A DNA stretch of 64,000 nucleotides. It comes from Oscillatoria sp. FACHB-1406 (lineage in GTDB: Bacteria; Cyanobacteriota; Cyanobacteriia; Cyanobacteriales; Spirulinaceae). Location: positions 408,633 to 472,632 of the forward strand of contig NZ_JACJSM010000001.1 in the NCBI RefSeq assembly GCF_014698145.1, given 5' to 3'. Position 1 is the first letter of the stretch; every line of letters begins with the position of its first letter. A model generated the notes under the pieces. It was not told where the DNA came from. It did no database searches and worked only from the letters and a program-made list of their open reading frames with translations. Positions 19,584 through 27,606 of this stretch are shown here, piece by piece. The position numbers were made by a program, and so were the translations under genes.

Positions 19584-20885
19584 TTAAAAGGCCGCTTGTC
19601 GGGGAAGACGCAGGAAAAATTCAGTTCCTTCCCCCACATTTGAGGAATACTGTAATTGTCCGCCGTGGCGCTCGACGACGATGGAATGCGCGATCGATAA
19701 GCCGATCGCATTTCCTTTTAGAGGAGCCTCACTGGCAAAATAGCGATTGAATAAGCGATCTTCTACTTCCCCGCTGCTGCCATTGCCATTATCGCCGATC
19801 CGAATCTCGACTCCGGGAAAGGGGGACTCAATCGCCTGCGTTGAAACTGCGATCGTTGGGGCAAAGTCTACTCCCGCTTCGAGCTTTTCCTCTAGCTTAT
19901 CGATCGCGTTACTTAAAAGCGTCAAAAAAACTTGATTGAGTTGTCCAGGATAGCCTTCAATCAAAGGAATATTTCCATAATTTTTTCTAAGCAAAATGGG
20001 GGGAAGTTCCTCGCGGGTTTGCAGGCGGTTTTGCAGGATAGTAATCGTACTTTCTAAGCCTTTATGTACGTCTAACTGCTGCATCTGGGCGCTATCGGTA
20101 CGCGCAAAATAGCACATCGAAGCCATAATGTCTTCGATTCTAGCTGCATCGCTTTTCAGGGTCGTTACAGCTTTTGAAAATCCTTCGATTGACGGTTGAA
20201 TTTTATCTCTATCTAATTGCGCCAACCCGTCAGGATTGGTATTGAGATCGGTTGCAAAATAGGAGGCGAGCGGCTCTAAGATTTGACTGGCTTCTTTGAC
20301 AACTCGATTGATATTTTGATGAATAGAATTCATCGGTTGTTGAACTTCGTAAGCAACGCCTGCTGCTAACTGCCCCAAACTCGACATTTTTTCGGCATGG
20401 ATGAGTTGCAGTTGCATATTCTTTAGCTGGCTAAGCGTTAACTCGAGCTTCTCATTTTTTTTCTGCAATTGACGTTGAAGGGAGCGAATTTTGAGTTGAT
20501 GCTCGATTCGCGCGATCGCTTCTTGAGATTGGAACGGTTTAGTAATATAGTCAGCACCGCCTACTTCAAAACCTTTAACTTTATCGTTGGTTCGATTTAA
20601 GGCACTTAAAAAGATAATCGGAATTTCTGCCGTTGCTGGGTTCTGCTTCAACTGTTGGCAGATTTCATAACCGCCAATATCGGGGATAATAATGTCTAAA
20701 AGAATTAAATCAGGTGGTTCGACTTCAATCGCTTTTAGTGCAGTCCTCCCATCGATCGCTTGTCTCACTCCATAACCATACGATTGGAGAATTGCTGAAA
20801 GAACTCGCAAATTATTCAATTCGTCATCAACAATGAGAATATCGCCAAGCGGATGGGTCTCTGAGTTGTGCAGGTCAGGATTCAT
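19584..20885 (-). CDS. Receiver-histidine kinase-like protein lacking the phospho-accepting His
   Basis: The 433-residue protein begins with a receiver domain (about 14-130; phospho-Asp64 in LILLDIIIP, Lys116 in KPF), then a coiled coil, then a HisKA-like helix reading GQLAAGVAYEVQQPMNS. In normal kinases of this type the motif is AHEINNPL; here Tyr179 (codon TAC at 20349-20351) takes the place of His. The ATPase domain keeps an N box (LLSNAIDKLEE), a G1-like GDNGNG, and a G2-like GLSIAHSIV. It may be a pseudokinase that dimerises with or regulates another kinase, or a phospho-acceptor variant. The coding frame is otherwise intact over its whole length. Confidence 0.9.
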   Translation of the reverse strand: MNPDLHNSETHPLGDILIVDDELNNLRVLSAILQSYGYGVRQAIDGRTALKAIEVEPPDLILLDIIIPDIGGYEICQQLKQNPATAEIPIIFLSALNRTNDKVKGFEVGGADYITKPFQSQEAIARIEHQLKIRSLQRQLQKKNEKLELTLSQLKNMQLQLIHAEKMSSLGQLAAGVAYEVQQPMNSIHQNINRVVKEASQILEPLASYFATDLNTNPDGLAQLDRDKIQPSIEGFSKAVTTLKSDAARIEDIMASMCYFARTDSAQMQQLDVHKGLESTITILQNRLQTREELPPILLRKNYGNIPLIEGYPGQLNQVFLTLLSNAIDKLEEKLEAGVDFAPTIAVSTQAIESPFPGVEIRIGDNGNGSSGEVEDRLFNRYFASEAPLKGNAIGLSIAHSIVVERHGGQLQYSSNVGEGTEFFLRLPRQAAF

Positions 20886-21484
20886 AAGTACGCGAGCGTA
20901 AGGGGGCTTCCAGGGGGCGTAAGACTCACTTCAGATCGGCATTTAAGCTTCTACTCTAAACGCTTTCCTCTAACTCCTTAAGGGAACGGTCAAATAAATT
21001 CCACTCAGCTAAACAGGGTAAAGAGGGGCTGCATATAGGAAGAACTTCAACCTATAATATCTCTCTTTTTTGGCGAACTCTGCGGACGTGCATTACCCCT
21101 ACCCCCCAATTGACGTTAAACTGAGTTGTTGCGGGGGGAGTGTTGATTGTATGCAATCGCCCACTGCATCAACGATCGAATTTCTCCATCTCGGACTGAC
21201 AGCGGACAATCTTTATTGTAGCCAAAGTTGATTTAGAAATTCGTTTAAACGGTTGCTTGTTCTTTCTGAAGACGTTCCCCTCTCTCGCTACTCCCCAAAA
21301 TCTCAAACTCTGCGATCGCGTCCTAGAAAGGTCGATTCTAGTTCGCTCCCTTCTATTTAAGCAAATAGCGAGCCAGATGTCTGCATCTTAAGAATTTATT
21401 TGATTTCCCTAGCTCGGATGAATTCTTAAAATGAGCAAACGATAAAACTCGCTTAATGCCCAAATAATTGGCTCATTGTTAGTT
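20886..21484. other. 599-base intergenic region
   Basis: The region lies between the kinase start (minus strand) and the stop of the helicase (minus strand). No frame with a ribosome site, no tRNA-like fold and no hairpin with a U-run stood out. It should contain the promoter of the kinase gene near 20890-21000. I see nothing else I can support. Confidence 0.4.
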
Positions 21485-23692
21485 CTACCTTGCGCTCCAG
21501 TCTCGGCAAAATTGTTTAACTTCTTCCAGGTCTAAATTGTCAGCAGCAAAAGCTTTTCGCAATAAATAATGGGGAATAAAGGCATCGTATTTCTGCAATC
21601 TCGGTGCTTCTTTTGCAGCAACCAGTTCTTCATTTGTCAAGTCTTGTTCGCAAAAATATATCATTTGCTGTTGAAAGTCGTCAATTGAAGTTTTATTCCC
21701 CAAGCGAACCCAAAAATAATAGGGCGAAACAATTTGTAAGCGTTGGATATCCACCACTTCACGCACAAACAACTGAATTAAACGTTCCAGAGTATTGCAA
21801 CCCTTCGTTCCCAGCCAAGGAAAAATGCAGTAAGTTCGCTCGTCGATCTCAACTAAATTTTCTCGTTCTAATCCTGCTAACTTAGCGGTTTGACGTGCTT
21901 TCGTTAATCGCTCTTTCGCCGACTCTAACAAATAAGGATATTGAACCTCAGAACACAACACTTGCCGCATTTTTTGCAAGACTTTTTTATGGACTTCACC
22001 ACGACTTCCCCCTCGTCCATACCAAGCAGGATTGGCAATTCCTTCAACGGGTTTTACAAACAAGCTGCGGCGCTGTTCGTCAATATCTAAAACTTCCCAA
22101 GTGCGACCGGCGAGAGCAAACTGTTGACCCAACATGGGCATAATTGGAATCGTGCCGATCGCGCCCACTTCTCCCCGCACCGTATATTCAACCGTATCGG
22201 CAAAAACTGCATAAAAACTAAAGTGACGCACGATTTTTTCTCCTTTTACCCCAAGAATATACCTGCCTCTCTCTGTTTTTTCTAACTGGTCATTATTCAG
22301 CCAGTATTGTAAAAGTTCTTTGAACATTTTTGGAGTAATTTTAGTAAGAATGGGAAAACTCAATATTTCTCCCATTAATTTTGATTCGGATAGTTCTCCT
22401 TTTGTTGCTAAAATACTCAGCGTTTGATGAAATAACAAGCTAAAGGGATAACTGGGAAGAGATACGGGTTCTATCCAACGTTCTTCAACATAAAGTTGAA
22501 TGACCGCGATCGATTGTAACAAATCCCAAGGAATACTTTCCGGGAGCGATTCATCCCCCGTTAATTCTGGTTCGCGACAAATAAACCGCATATCTGCCGG
22601 GGTTCCGCGCCGTCCCGTTCTGCCCAAACGCTGAAGAAAACTCGCCACAGATAGCGGAGCATTAATCTGAATAACTCGTTCGAGTTGCCCGATATCAATT
22701 CCGAGTTCGAGGGTTAAAGTAGCAGCAATAACTGCCGCACCGGGTTCGCGCATTGCTGTTTCGGCATCTTCGCGTAGCAGTGACGAAATGCTGCCGTGAT
22801 GGACGTGATAAATATCGGGAAAGTTCTGAGTTTTAGCGATTTGCCGCAAGTTAGCCGTAATCGTTTCGGTTTCATTACGGTTGTTGGTAAAAATCAGGCA
22901 TTTCTGGTTTTTACTGCTCTCGAAAAGATATTGATAATAAGGAGCGGTAAAGTCTTCGGCTTCTGTTTTTGGGAAATGCGCGATCGCGAGCCGAACCGGA
23001 CGCTTTGTATCTGCCGTCTCTGGCGCAAGCGAATCTTCATCGACATAACGCAATGCGGGTAAATTTGTCCCCGCTTCCAACCATTGTTTCGCTAACGTAT
23101 AATCCCCTAACGTTGCCGATAATCCGATGCGGCGTGCTGGTTTTTGAATTAAGGGGGCGAGGCGCGATAATTGACAGAGAATTTGACCTCCTCGCTGCGA
23201 ACCCATAAAAACGTGAAGTTCGTCAATAACAATAAAACGTAAATCGCCAAATAAACGCGGTAGTTCTTCAGTTTTGTTGATTAACAAACTTTCTAATGAT
23301 TCCGGAGTAATTTGCAGAATCCCTTGCGGTTGTTTGAGAAAGCGCCGCTTGCGACTTTGAGAAATATCCCCATGCCACGCCCAAACTTCGGTATGCGATT
23401 GTTTGAGTAATTCGCTGAGACGCTCGAATTGATCGTTAATTAAGGCTTTAATAGGACTGATATAGAGAACGCCCACCGTACTGGAAGGTTCGCGATCTAA
23501 AATGCTTAAAATGGGGAGAAATGCGGCTTCGGTTTTTCCCGATGCTGTCCCCGACGCGATCAAAAGATGGGCATTAGTTTCAAAGATGACGCGACAAGCT
23601 TCAACTTGAACGGGACGCAGTTCCGTCCAACCGCGATCGTAAAGATATTCTTGAAGAAAAGGGGCTAGTTTTTGGTAAACTTGAGAGAGCAT
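21485..23692 (-). CDS. Lhr-like superfamily 2 DEAD/DEAH helicase
   Basis: The 735-residue protein has SF2 motifs: Q-like RPVQVEA, motif I ASGTASGKTEAAFLP, Ia YISPIKALINDQ, motif II IDELHVF (DELH), motif III LSATLGD, motif V ATLTLELGIDIG and motif VI QRLGRTGRRG. The C-terminal ~300 residues contain a winged-helix-like part and a beta-rich domain typical of Lhr-related helicases. It has no DUF1998 Cys cluster that I can see. I start at the ATG at 23692 (MLSQVYQKLAPF); the longer frame upstream translates a heptamer repeat. A DNA-repair or RNA-processing role is inferred from family only. Confidence 0.88.
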   Translation of the reverse strand: MLSQVYQKLAPFLQEYLYDRGWTELRPVQVEACRVIFETNAHLLIASGTASGKTEAAFLPILSILDREPSSTVGVLYISPIKALINDQFERLSELLKQSHTEVWAWHGDISQSRKRRFLKQPQGILQITPESLESLLINKTEELPRLFGDLRFIVIDELHVFMGSQRGGQILCQLSRLAPLIQKPARRIGLSATLGDYTLAKQWLEAGTNLPALRYVDEDSLAPETADTKRPVRLAIAHFPKTEAEDFTAPYYQYLFESSKNQKCLIFTNNRNETETITANLRQIAKTQNFPDIYHVHHGSISSLLREDAETAMREPGAAVIAATLTLELGIDIGQLERVIQINAPLSVASFLQRLGRTGRRGTPADMRFICREPELTGDESLPESIPWDLLQSIAVIQLYVEERWIEPVSLPSYPFSLLFHQTLSILATKGELSESKLMGEILSFPILTKITPKMFKELLQYWLNNDQLEKTERGRYILGVKGEKIVRHFSFYAVFADTVEYTVRGEVGAIGTIPIMPMLGQQFALAGRTWEVLDIDEQRRSLFVKPVEGIANPAWYGRGGSRGEVHKKVLQKMRQVLCSEVQYPYLLESAKERLTKARQTAKLAGLERENLVEIDERTYCIFPWLGTKGCNTLERLIQLFVREVVDIQRLQIVSPYYFWVRLGNKTSIDDFQQQMIYFCEQDLTNEELVAAKEAPRLQKYDAFIPHYLLRKAFAADNLDLEEVKQFCRDWSAR

Positions 23693-23740
23693 AAAATAAT
23701 GAATAATGAATGATGAATAATGAAGATGATAAGTAATTAA
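23693..23740. repeat. Heptameric tandem repeat upstream of the helicase
   Basis: Degenerate AATAATG / AATGATG units begin at the second base after the helicase start codon, so the leader of that gene is repeat DNA with no recognisable ribosome site. Confidence 0.7.
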
Positions 23741-23780
23741 ACAAAATTGAATGGCACTGAAATAAGAGTTGAAAAATCGC

Positions 23781-23839
23781 CGTAGAGACGTTGTATACAA
23801 CGTCGTTATTGATATTTCGTAGGGTGGGCAGCGCCCACC
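23781..23839. repeat. Two short palindromes (ACGTTGTATACAACGT and GGTGGGCAGCGCCCACC)
   Basis: Two adjacent short palindromes occur here. The second recurs exactly at 27195-27211, and a close relative of the first is at 37576-37603. Both are therefore dispersed repeats and not local regulatory sites. Confidence 0.65.
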
Positions 23840-23941
23840 AGCCTTAAGTCAGTGCCATTCAAACAAAATTAATTACATACGAACTACCATGAAACCATTA
23901 GAGGACAAAGAACCTGATTGTAAATAATTCTGTGTAGGGAC

Positions 23942-24017
23942 TTACCAATTCCCAATCCCGATCGCTAAATTTTAATCGGTAGGGGCGGAATAGTGCAAAA
24001 TCAATGAGAATGGGGAT
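23942..24017. mobile_element. MITE-like palindromic element, family A (76 bp)
   Basis: The termini are TTACCAATTCCCA and TGAGAATGGGGAT. The interior has the CTAAATTTTAATCGGTAGGGGC and GTGCAAAATCAATGAGAA blocks shared with the copies at 27241-27543 and 37428-37529. It is the shortest copy and may approximate the minimal element. With the two palindromes before it, it fills the 558-base gap upstream of ycf4. Confidence 0.72.
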
Positions 24018-24250
24018 AACGCACCCTACCCAAGAGCTTAGTACGGCGCGCAGAAAAAGCGATCGCCTCTCAGTTCGATGTGAGGGCGGCGCGATGCAGC
24101 AAGTCCGAATCTATTATGAGGCTTCCGGAGAGGGGTTTATCGGTTCTGGCGCAAAGTCCGAGCTTATCCACGGGTTCGAGCATTGAATTTCGAGCCAAAG
24201 AGTTAGAGTATAGAGAGATCGCAATTCTCAAATCGAAACGCAAAGTAGTA

Positions 24251-24817
24251 ATGTCAGCACAGACTGAAACAAAAGACGGACTGGTACTTCGGCAAGAAGT
24301 CCTGGGTTCTCGTCGATTGAGTAATTATTTTTGGGCAGTCATCTCCGCAATTGGAGGAGTCGGCTTTCTCTTAGCCGGACTGTCAAGCTACCTCCAGACT
24401 AACTTGTTGGTGGTCAGCGATCCTTCGCAGTTAGTTTTTATCCCTCAAGGGGTGGCGCTACTGTTTTATGGGGTTGCGGGTTCCTTGGTTGCACTGTACC
24501 AAGTGCTGCTTATTGTCTGGGATGTGGGCGGCGGTTATAACGAGTTTGATAAAAAAACGGGCAAACTCACAATTTTTCGATCGGGATACCCCGGTAAAAA
24601 TCGTCGGATTGAGTTCGTTTCTAAGCTCGAAGAGGTGCAATCGGTGCGCGCAGAAATTCGGGACGGATTAAACCCCAAGCGCAATCTTTATTTGCGCGTG
24701 AAGAAGCGGCGCGATATTCCGCTGACTCGTGTTGGCACTCCGATTTCGCTGTCGGAACTGGAAAATCAAGGGGCGGAACTGGCTCGATTTTTGAACGTCC
24801 CCTTGGAAGGTCTCTAG
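24251..24817 (+). CDS. ycf4: Photosystem I assembly protein Ycf4
   Basis: The 188-residue thylakoid membrane protein has two membrane segments in a hairpin (about 24-46 and 65-90: FWAVISAIGGVGFLLAGLSSYL; LLFYGVAGSLVALYQVLLIVW), then a soluble domain with DVGGGYNEFDKKTGKLTIFRSGYPGKNR-type sequence and the end motif ELARFLNVPLEGL, all characteristic of Ycf4. It scaffolds PSI complex assembly. I start at the ATG at 24251, which gives the family length; the 57 codons upstream in frame run through repeat and leader DNA. The lipoprotein cyclophilin gene follows after 29 bases. Confidence 0.96.
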   Translation: MSAQTETKDGLVLRQEVLGSRRLSNYFWAVISAIGGVGFLLAGLSSYLQTNLLVVSDPSQLVFIPQGVALLFYGVAGSLVALYQVLLIVWDVGGGYNEFDKKTGKLTIFRSGYPGKNRRIEFVSKLEEVQSVRAEIRDGLNPKRNLYLRVKKRRDIPLTRVGTPISLSELENQGAELARFLNVPLEGL

Positions 24818-24846
24818 AACTTTAACATTCAAAAGCAAAAATTCAG

Positions 24847-25578
24847 ATGACGTTTAAGATGCCATCTTGGTTAAAATTAACGCCGATTGTTGCGATCGCT
24901 GCGAGTGTCTCGCTCTTAGTTGGATGCGCAACGATGCAGGCAGATTCAAATCAGCCCACAGAACAATATTCCATTACGGCTCAAGCGAGCAATCAAAATA
25001 TGAGCGAATTAGCCAAACTTGAAGGCACGGCGACGGTAGAAATGACGATTAACGGCAAGCCCGTTACGATTGAGTTAGACGGAAAGAACGCACCGATTAC
25101 GGCGGGAAATTTTGTCGAGTTGGTCAATAGCGGTTTCTACAATGGGTTAAAATTTCACCGCGTCGTCAAAGATCCGGGTCAACCGCCCTTTGTCGCTCAA
25201 GGGGGCGATCCCCAAGGTACGGGAATGGGCGGATTTGTCGATCCGACGACAAAGCGTTCCCGCTATATTCCCTTAGAAATTACCCCCGAAGGAGCCGATA
25301 CGCCGGTTTATAGTAAAACTTTACCGCAAGCCGGTATTAACAAACCGCCCGCTTTAAGGCATACGCGCGGTGCGGTAGCGATGGCGCGATCGCAAATGCC
25401 CGATTCTGCTTCTTCTCAGTTTTATTTCGCCCTTTCCGATCTCTCTTTCTTAGATGGCAATTACGCTGTTTTTGGTTACGTGAAAGAAGGAATGGATGCG
25501 GTCGATAGCATCAAGCAAGGCGATAAGATTGAGTCGGCGAAAGTGGTTTCCGGTCTGGAAAATTTGAAGAAACCGTAA
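24847..25578 (+). CDS. Lipoprotein cyclophilin-type peptidyl-prolyl isomerase
   Basis: The 243-residue protein has a lipoprotein signal (lipobox LLVGC, Cys27), a ~35-residue linker, then a cyclophilin domain with [45 protein letters not shown] and the [14 protein letters not shown] end. The catalytic Arg in FHRV is present. It catalyses cis-trans proline isomerisation, probably in the periplasm or thylakoid lumen face. Its closeness to ycf4 suggests one transcript; a hairpin terminator follows. Confidence 0.93.
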   Translation: MTFKMPSWLKLTPIVAIAASVSLLVGCATMQADSNQPTEQYSITAQASNQNMSELAKLEGTATVEMTINGKPVTIELDGKNAPITAGNFVELVNSGFYNGLKFHRVVKDPGQPPFVAQGGDPQGTGMGGFVDPTTKRSRYIPLEITPEGADTPVYSKTLPQAGINKPPALRHTRGAVAMARSQMPDSASSQFYFALSDLSFLDGNYAVFGYVKEGMDAVDSIKQGDKIESAKVVSGLENLKKP

Positions 25579-25608
25579 ATAATTCTCAAGCTAAGTCTTG
25601 AAATTTTG

Positions 25609-25651
25609 AAAGGGAGAAACGACGAAGGAGATCGCTTCTCCCTTTTGTTTT
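25609..25651 (+). terminator. Rho-independent terminator after the ycf4-cyclophilin pair
   Basis: AAAGGGAGAA and TTCTCCCTTT form the arms, followed by TGTTTT. It lies 30 bases past the cyclophilin stop on the plus strand. Confidence 0.8.
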
Positions 25652-25930
25652 GACGGCTCCTCGCCCTAAAGATGCGAGGATTCTTGGATCGTAGGGAGTC
25701 TAATGACTTTACCCTCACCAAAATTCACGGCGATGCGCCCCACCGCTGTATGAGAAAATTCTTCCTGCTCCCTTGGAGCCAAAACTTTCCCAGGAAATTA
25801 CGCCCATTGCGAGACAGGTTCCTCCGCTCTTGGCGCGAGTCTCTGACTGTGTGGCGGATGTCTTTATCCTACCATCAGGCATCCGCCCTAGAAGGGCGTA
25901 GCTCTGTATCCCATATTTTCGGTCAGTTAA
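25649..25930 (-). mobile_element. Possible decayed IS200/IS605-type (TnpB) right end
   Basis: On the minus strand the sequence ends in a CCTCGC ... GCGAGG hairpin followed by GCCGTCAA, which resembles the right end of TnpB-only IS200/IS605 elements. Just inside are a second hairpin (GGCGGATG / CATCCGCC) and GC-rich structure as in the reRNA (omega RNA) segment near the tnpB 3' end. No tnpB coding frame survives; the region beyond is the ketoacyl-synthase leader. I consider this a remnant at best. It fills most of the 425-base gap between the cyclophilin and ketoacyl-synthase genes. Confidence 0.35.
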
Positions 25931-26003
25931 AATTCAAAATCAAAAATTACGTTGAATTAACGTTAGCAAATCCCTTTTCAGCTAATCAGTTGCACCCCCT
26001 ATT

Positions 26004-27191
26004 GTGTCTCCTCCATTCCTCCATCTCCCCCTCTCCCAGTCCCCCAGTCCCCCAGTCCCCTTCTCTCCCAAGCCGGTTGTCGTGACGGGAATCGGCTTAA
26101 ATTCTTGTTTGGGTTCGCTGCGGGAAAGCTGGCGGCGTTTATTAGCCGCAGAGTCGGGAATTCAGTTTCATCAACCGTTTCCGGAACTGCCGCCCTATCC
26201 TTTGGGACTTATCGGGGCGAAACCGGCGACTTTTTTGTCGTTGGTGGAGGATTGCGCGATCGCGGCGTTGGCAGATGCGGGGTTGCAGTCGCCTTTACCC
26301 GATTGTGGCGTTGTCGTTGCTTCGAGTCGCAGTTTTCAGGCGCAATGGGAAGAATGGCGGCGTGGGGAGGAGAAAGCGAGGGAAAATTGGCTGGAGTTGC
26401 TGCCCCATTGCGGCGCGATCGCGGCGGCTGGGATTGTCGGTTCGAGGGGGCCTGTGTTTGCGCCGATGGCGGCTTGTGCGAGCGGAATTTGGGCGATCGC
26501 GCGCGCTTTTGAACTTATCCAAATGGGAGAGTGCGATCGCGTCCTCGCCGGAGCCGCAGAAGCGCCCATAAGCCCCCTTACGCTCGCTGGATTTCAAAAA
26601 ATGGGTGCAATGGCTCGAACGGGCTGCTATCCCTTCGATAAGCACCGCGAGGGGCTGGTTTTGGGGGAGGGTGCAGCCCTGTTTTTATTGGAATCTGCGG
26701 AGGCGGCGATCGCGCGTAACGCTAAGATTTACGGGCAAGTTTTAGGGGTGGGTTTAACCGCCGATGGGTATCACGTTAGCGCGCCAGAAATGCAAAGTCG
26801 CAGTGCCGCGATCGCGATTAAACAGTGTTTGGAACGCAGCGGTTTGCAACCCGCAGAAATCGACTACATTCACGCCCACGGAACCAGCACGCTGTTAAAC
26901 GATCGCAACGAAGCCGAGTTAATTCAAGCTTTATTTTCTCATCCCGTTGCCGTCAGTTCGACTAAAGGAGCGACGGGACATACATTAGGCGCATCCGGCG
27001 CGATCGGAATGGCTTTTTGTTTGCTGGCTTTAACGGAACAAATCTTACCCCCATGTGTGGGCTTAAAAACATCTGAATTTAACTTAAACTTGGTTCGAGA
27101 ATCGCGGAAAACTTGCCTCAAAAATCTTCTTTGTTTGAGTTTTGGGTTTGGCGGACAAAATGCTGTATTGGCATTAAGCTTGCCGGTCTAG
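26004..27191 (+). CDS. Beta-ketoacyl-ACP synthase (FabF-like)
   Basis: The ~395-residue condensing enzyme has the KAS Cys-His-His triad: Cys in MAACASG, His in HAHGTST and His in KGATGHTLGASG. A KHREGLVLGEGAA segment and the final FGFGGQNAVL are also typical. It would extend an acyl-ACP with malonyl-ACP. It is shorter and more divergent than the housekeeping FabF, so it may serve a special lipid. The GTG at 26004 is used because a GTG at 26082 would delete the first beta strand (KPVVVTGIG). The resulting first 22 residues are Pro/Ser-rich and come from a CCCAGTCC-type microsatellite, so the start is uncertain. Confidence 0.85.
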   Translation: MSPPFLHLPLSQSPSPPVPFSPKPVVVTGIGLNSCLGSLRESWRRLLAAESGIQFHQPFPELPPYPLGLIGAKPATFLSLVEDCAIAALADAGLQSPLPDCGVVVASSRSFQAQWEEWRRGEEKARENWLELLPHCGAIAAAGIVGSRGPVFAPMAACASGIWAIARAFELIQMGECDRVLAGAAEAPISPLTLAGFQKMGAMARTGCYPFDKHREGLVLGEGAALFLLESAEAAIARNAKIYGQVLGVGLTADGYHVSAPEMQSRSAAIAIKQCLERSGLQPAEIDYIHAHGTSTLLNDRNEAELIQALFSHPVAVSSTKGATGHTLGASGAIGMAFCLLALTEQILPPCVGLKTSEFNLNLVRESRKTCLKNLLCLSFGFGGQNAVLALSLPV

Positions 27192-27194
27192 TAG

Positions 27195-27211
27195 GGTGGG
27201 CAGCGCCCACC
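27195..27211. repeat. 17-bp palindrome GGTGGGCAGCGCCCACC
   Basis: An exact copy of the palindrome at 23823-23839, here just past the ketoacyl-synthase stop. The flanking TAGGGT ... AGC also matches. No U-run follows, so I call it a dispersed repeat and not a terminator. Confidence 0.6.
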
Positions 27212-27240
27212 AGCTAATACTTTTATGCGTTTCTAAACTT

Positions 27241-27543
27241 ATACCAATTCTCAGTTACGATGCACTAAATTTTTCGTCGTAGGGGCAGCCACATTATTCA
27301 TTGTTGTCAACTTAAGCTTAAACGCTCGCACAGACCGCCTTGGGTTCAAACCCAAGGCTAATAACTCAAGTCCTCATTTATAGGACTGGGAAATTCAGAT
27401 GTATCCAACCCGTTTCAACGGGTTTCAGCTAATCGCTGTAGAACTTGAGTTCTTGGCGGGCTAAGTGTTTCACCTTAAGTTGACGCTAATGAACATTGTT
27501 ATGCCCTCTTCGGGAATCGTGCAAAATCAATGAGAATTGGTAT
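27241..27543. mobile_element. MITE-like element, family A, with a nested insertion (303 bp)
   Basis: Perfect 13-bp termini ATACCAATTCTCA / TGAGAATTGGTAT bound the element. Just inside are the family blocks GATGCACTAAATTTTTCG, TAGGGGCAG and GTGCAAAATCA. The centre holds about 190 extra bases that are themselves bounded by CAACTTAAG / CTTAAGTTG and contain two hairpins (CCTTGGGTTCAAACCCAAGG and AACCCGTTTCAACGGGTT). The simplest reading is one palindromic element inserted into another. The element occupies most of the 415 bases between the ketoacyl-synthase and RecQ genes. Confidence 0.75.
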
Positions 27544-27606
27544 TACATTCACGCTTCAATGCAGCGCGATATCGGTACAATAAAGGAACTCTTTTTCTAA
27601 CCTAAA

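Noticed and set aside
24004-24186. 60-codon frame before ycf4
   Set aside because: It starts inside a family A palindrome and has no similarity to known proteins or a ribosome site.
27195-27211. Palindrome after the ketoacyl-synthase gene as terminator
   Set aside because: No U-run follows in either direction and an exact copy occurs at 23823-23839 upstream of a gene, so it is a dispersed repeat.
27349-27372. GGGTTCAAACCC resembling a tRNA T-arm
   Set aside because: It is a perfect palindrome inside the nested element; there is no acceptor stem, anticodon arm or CCA context.
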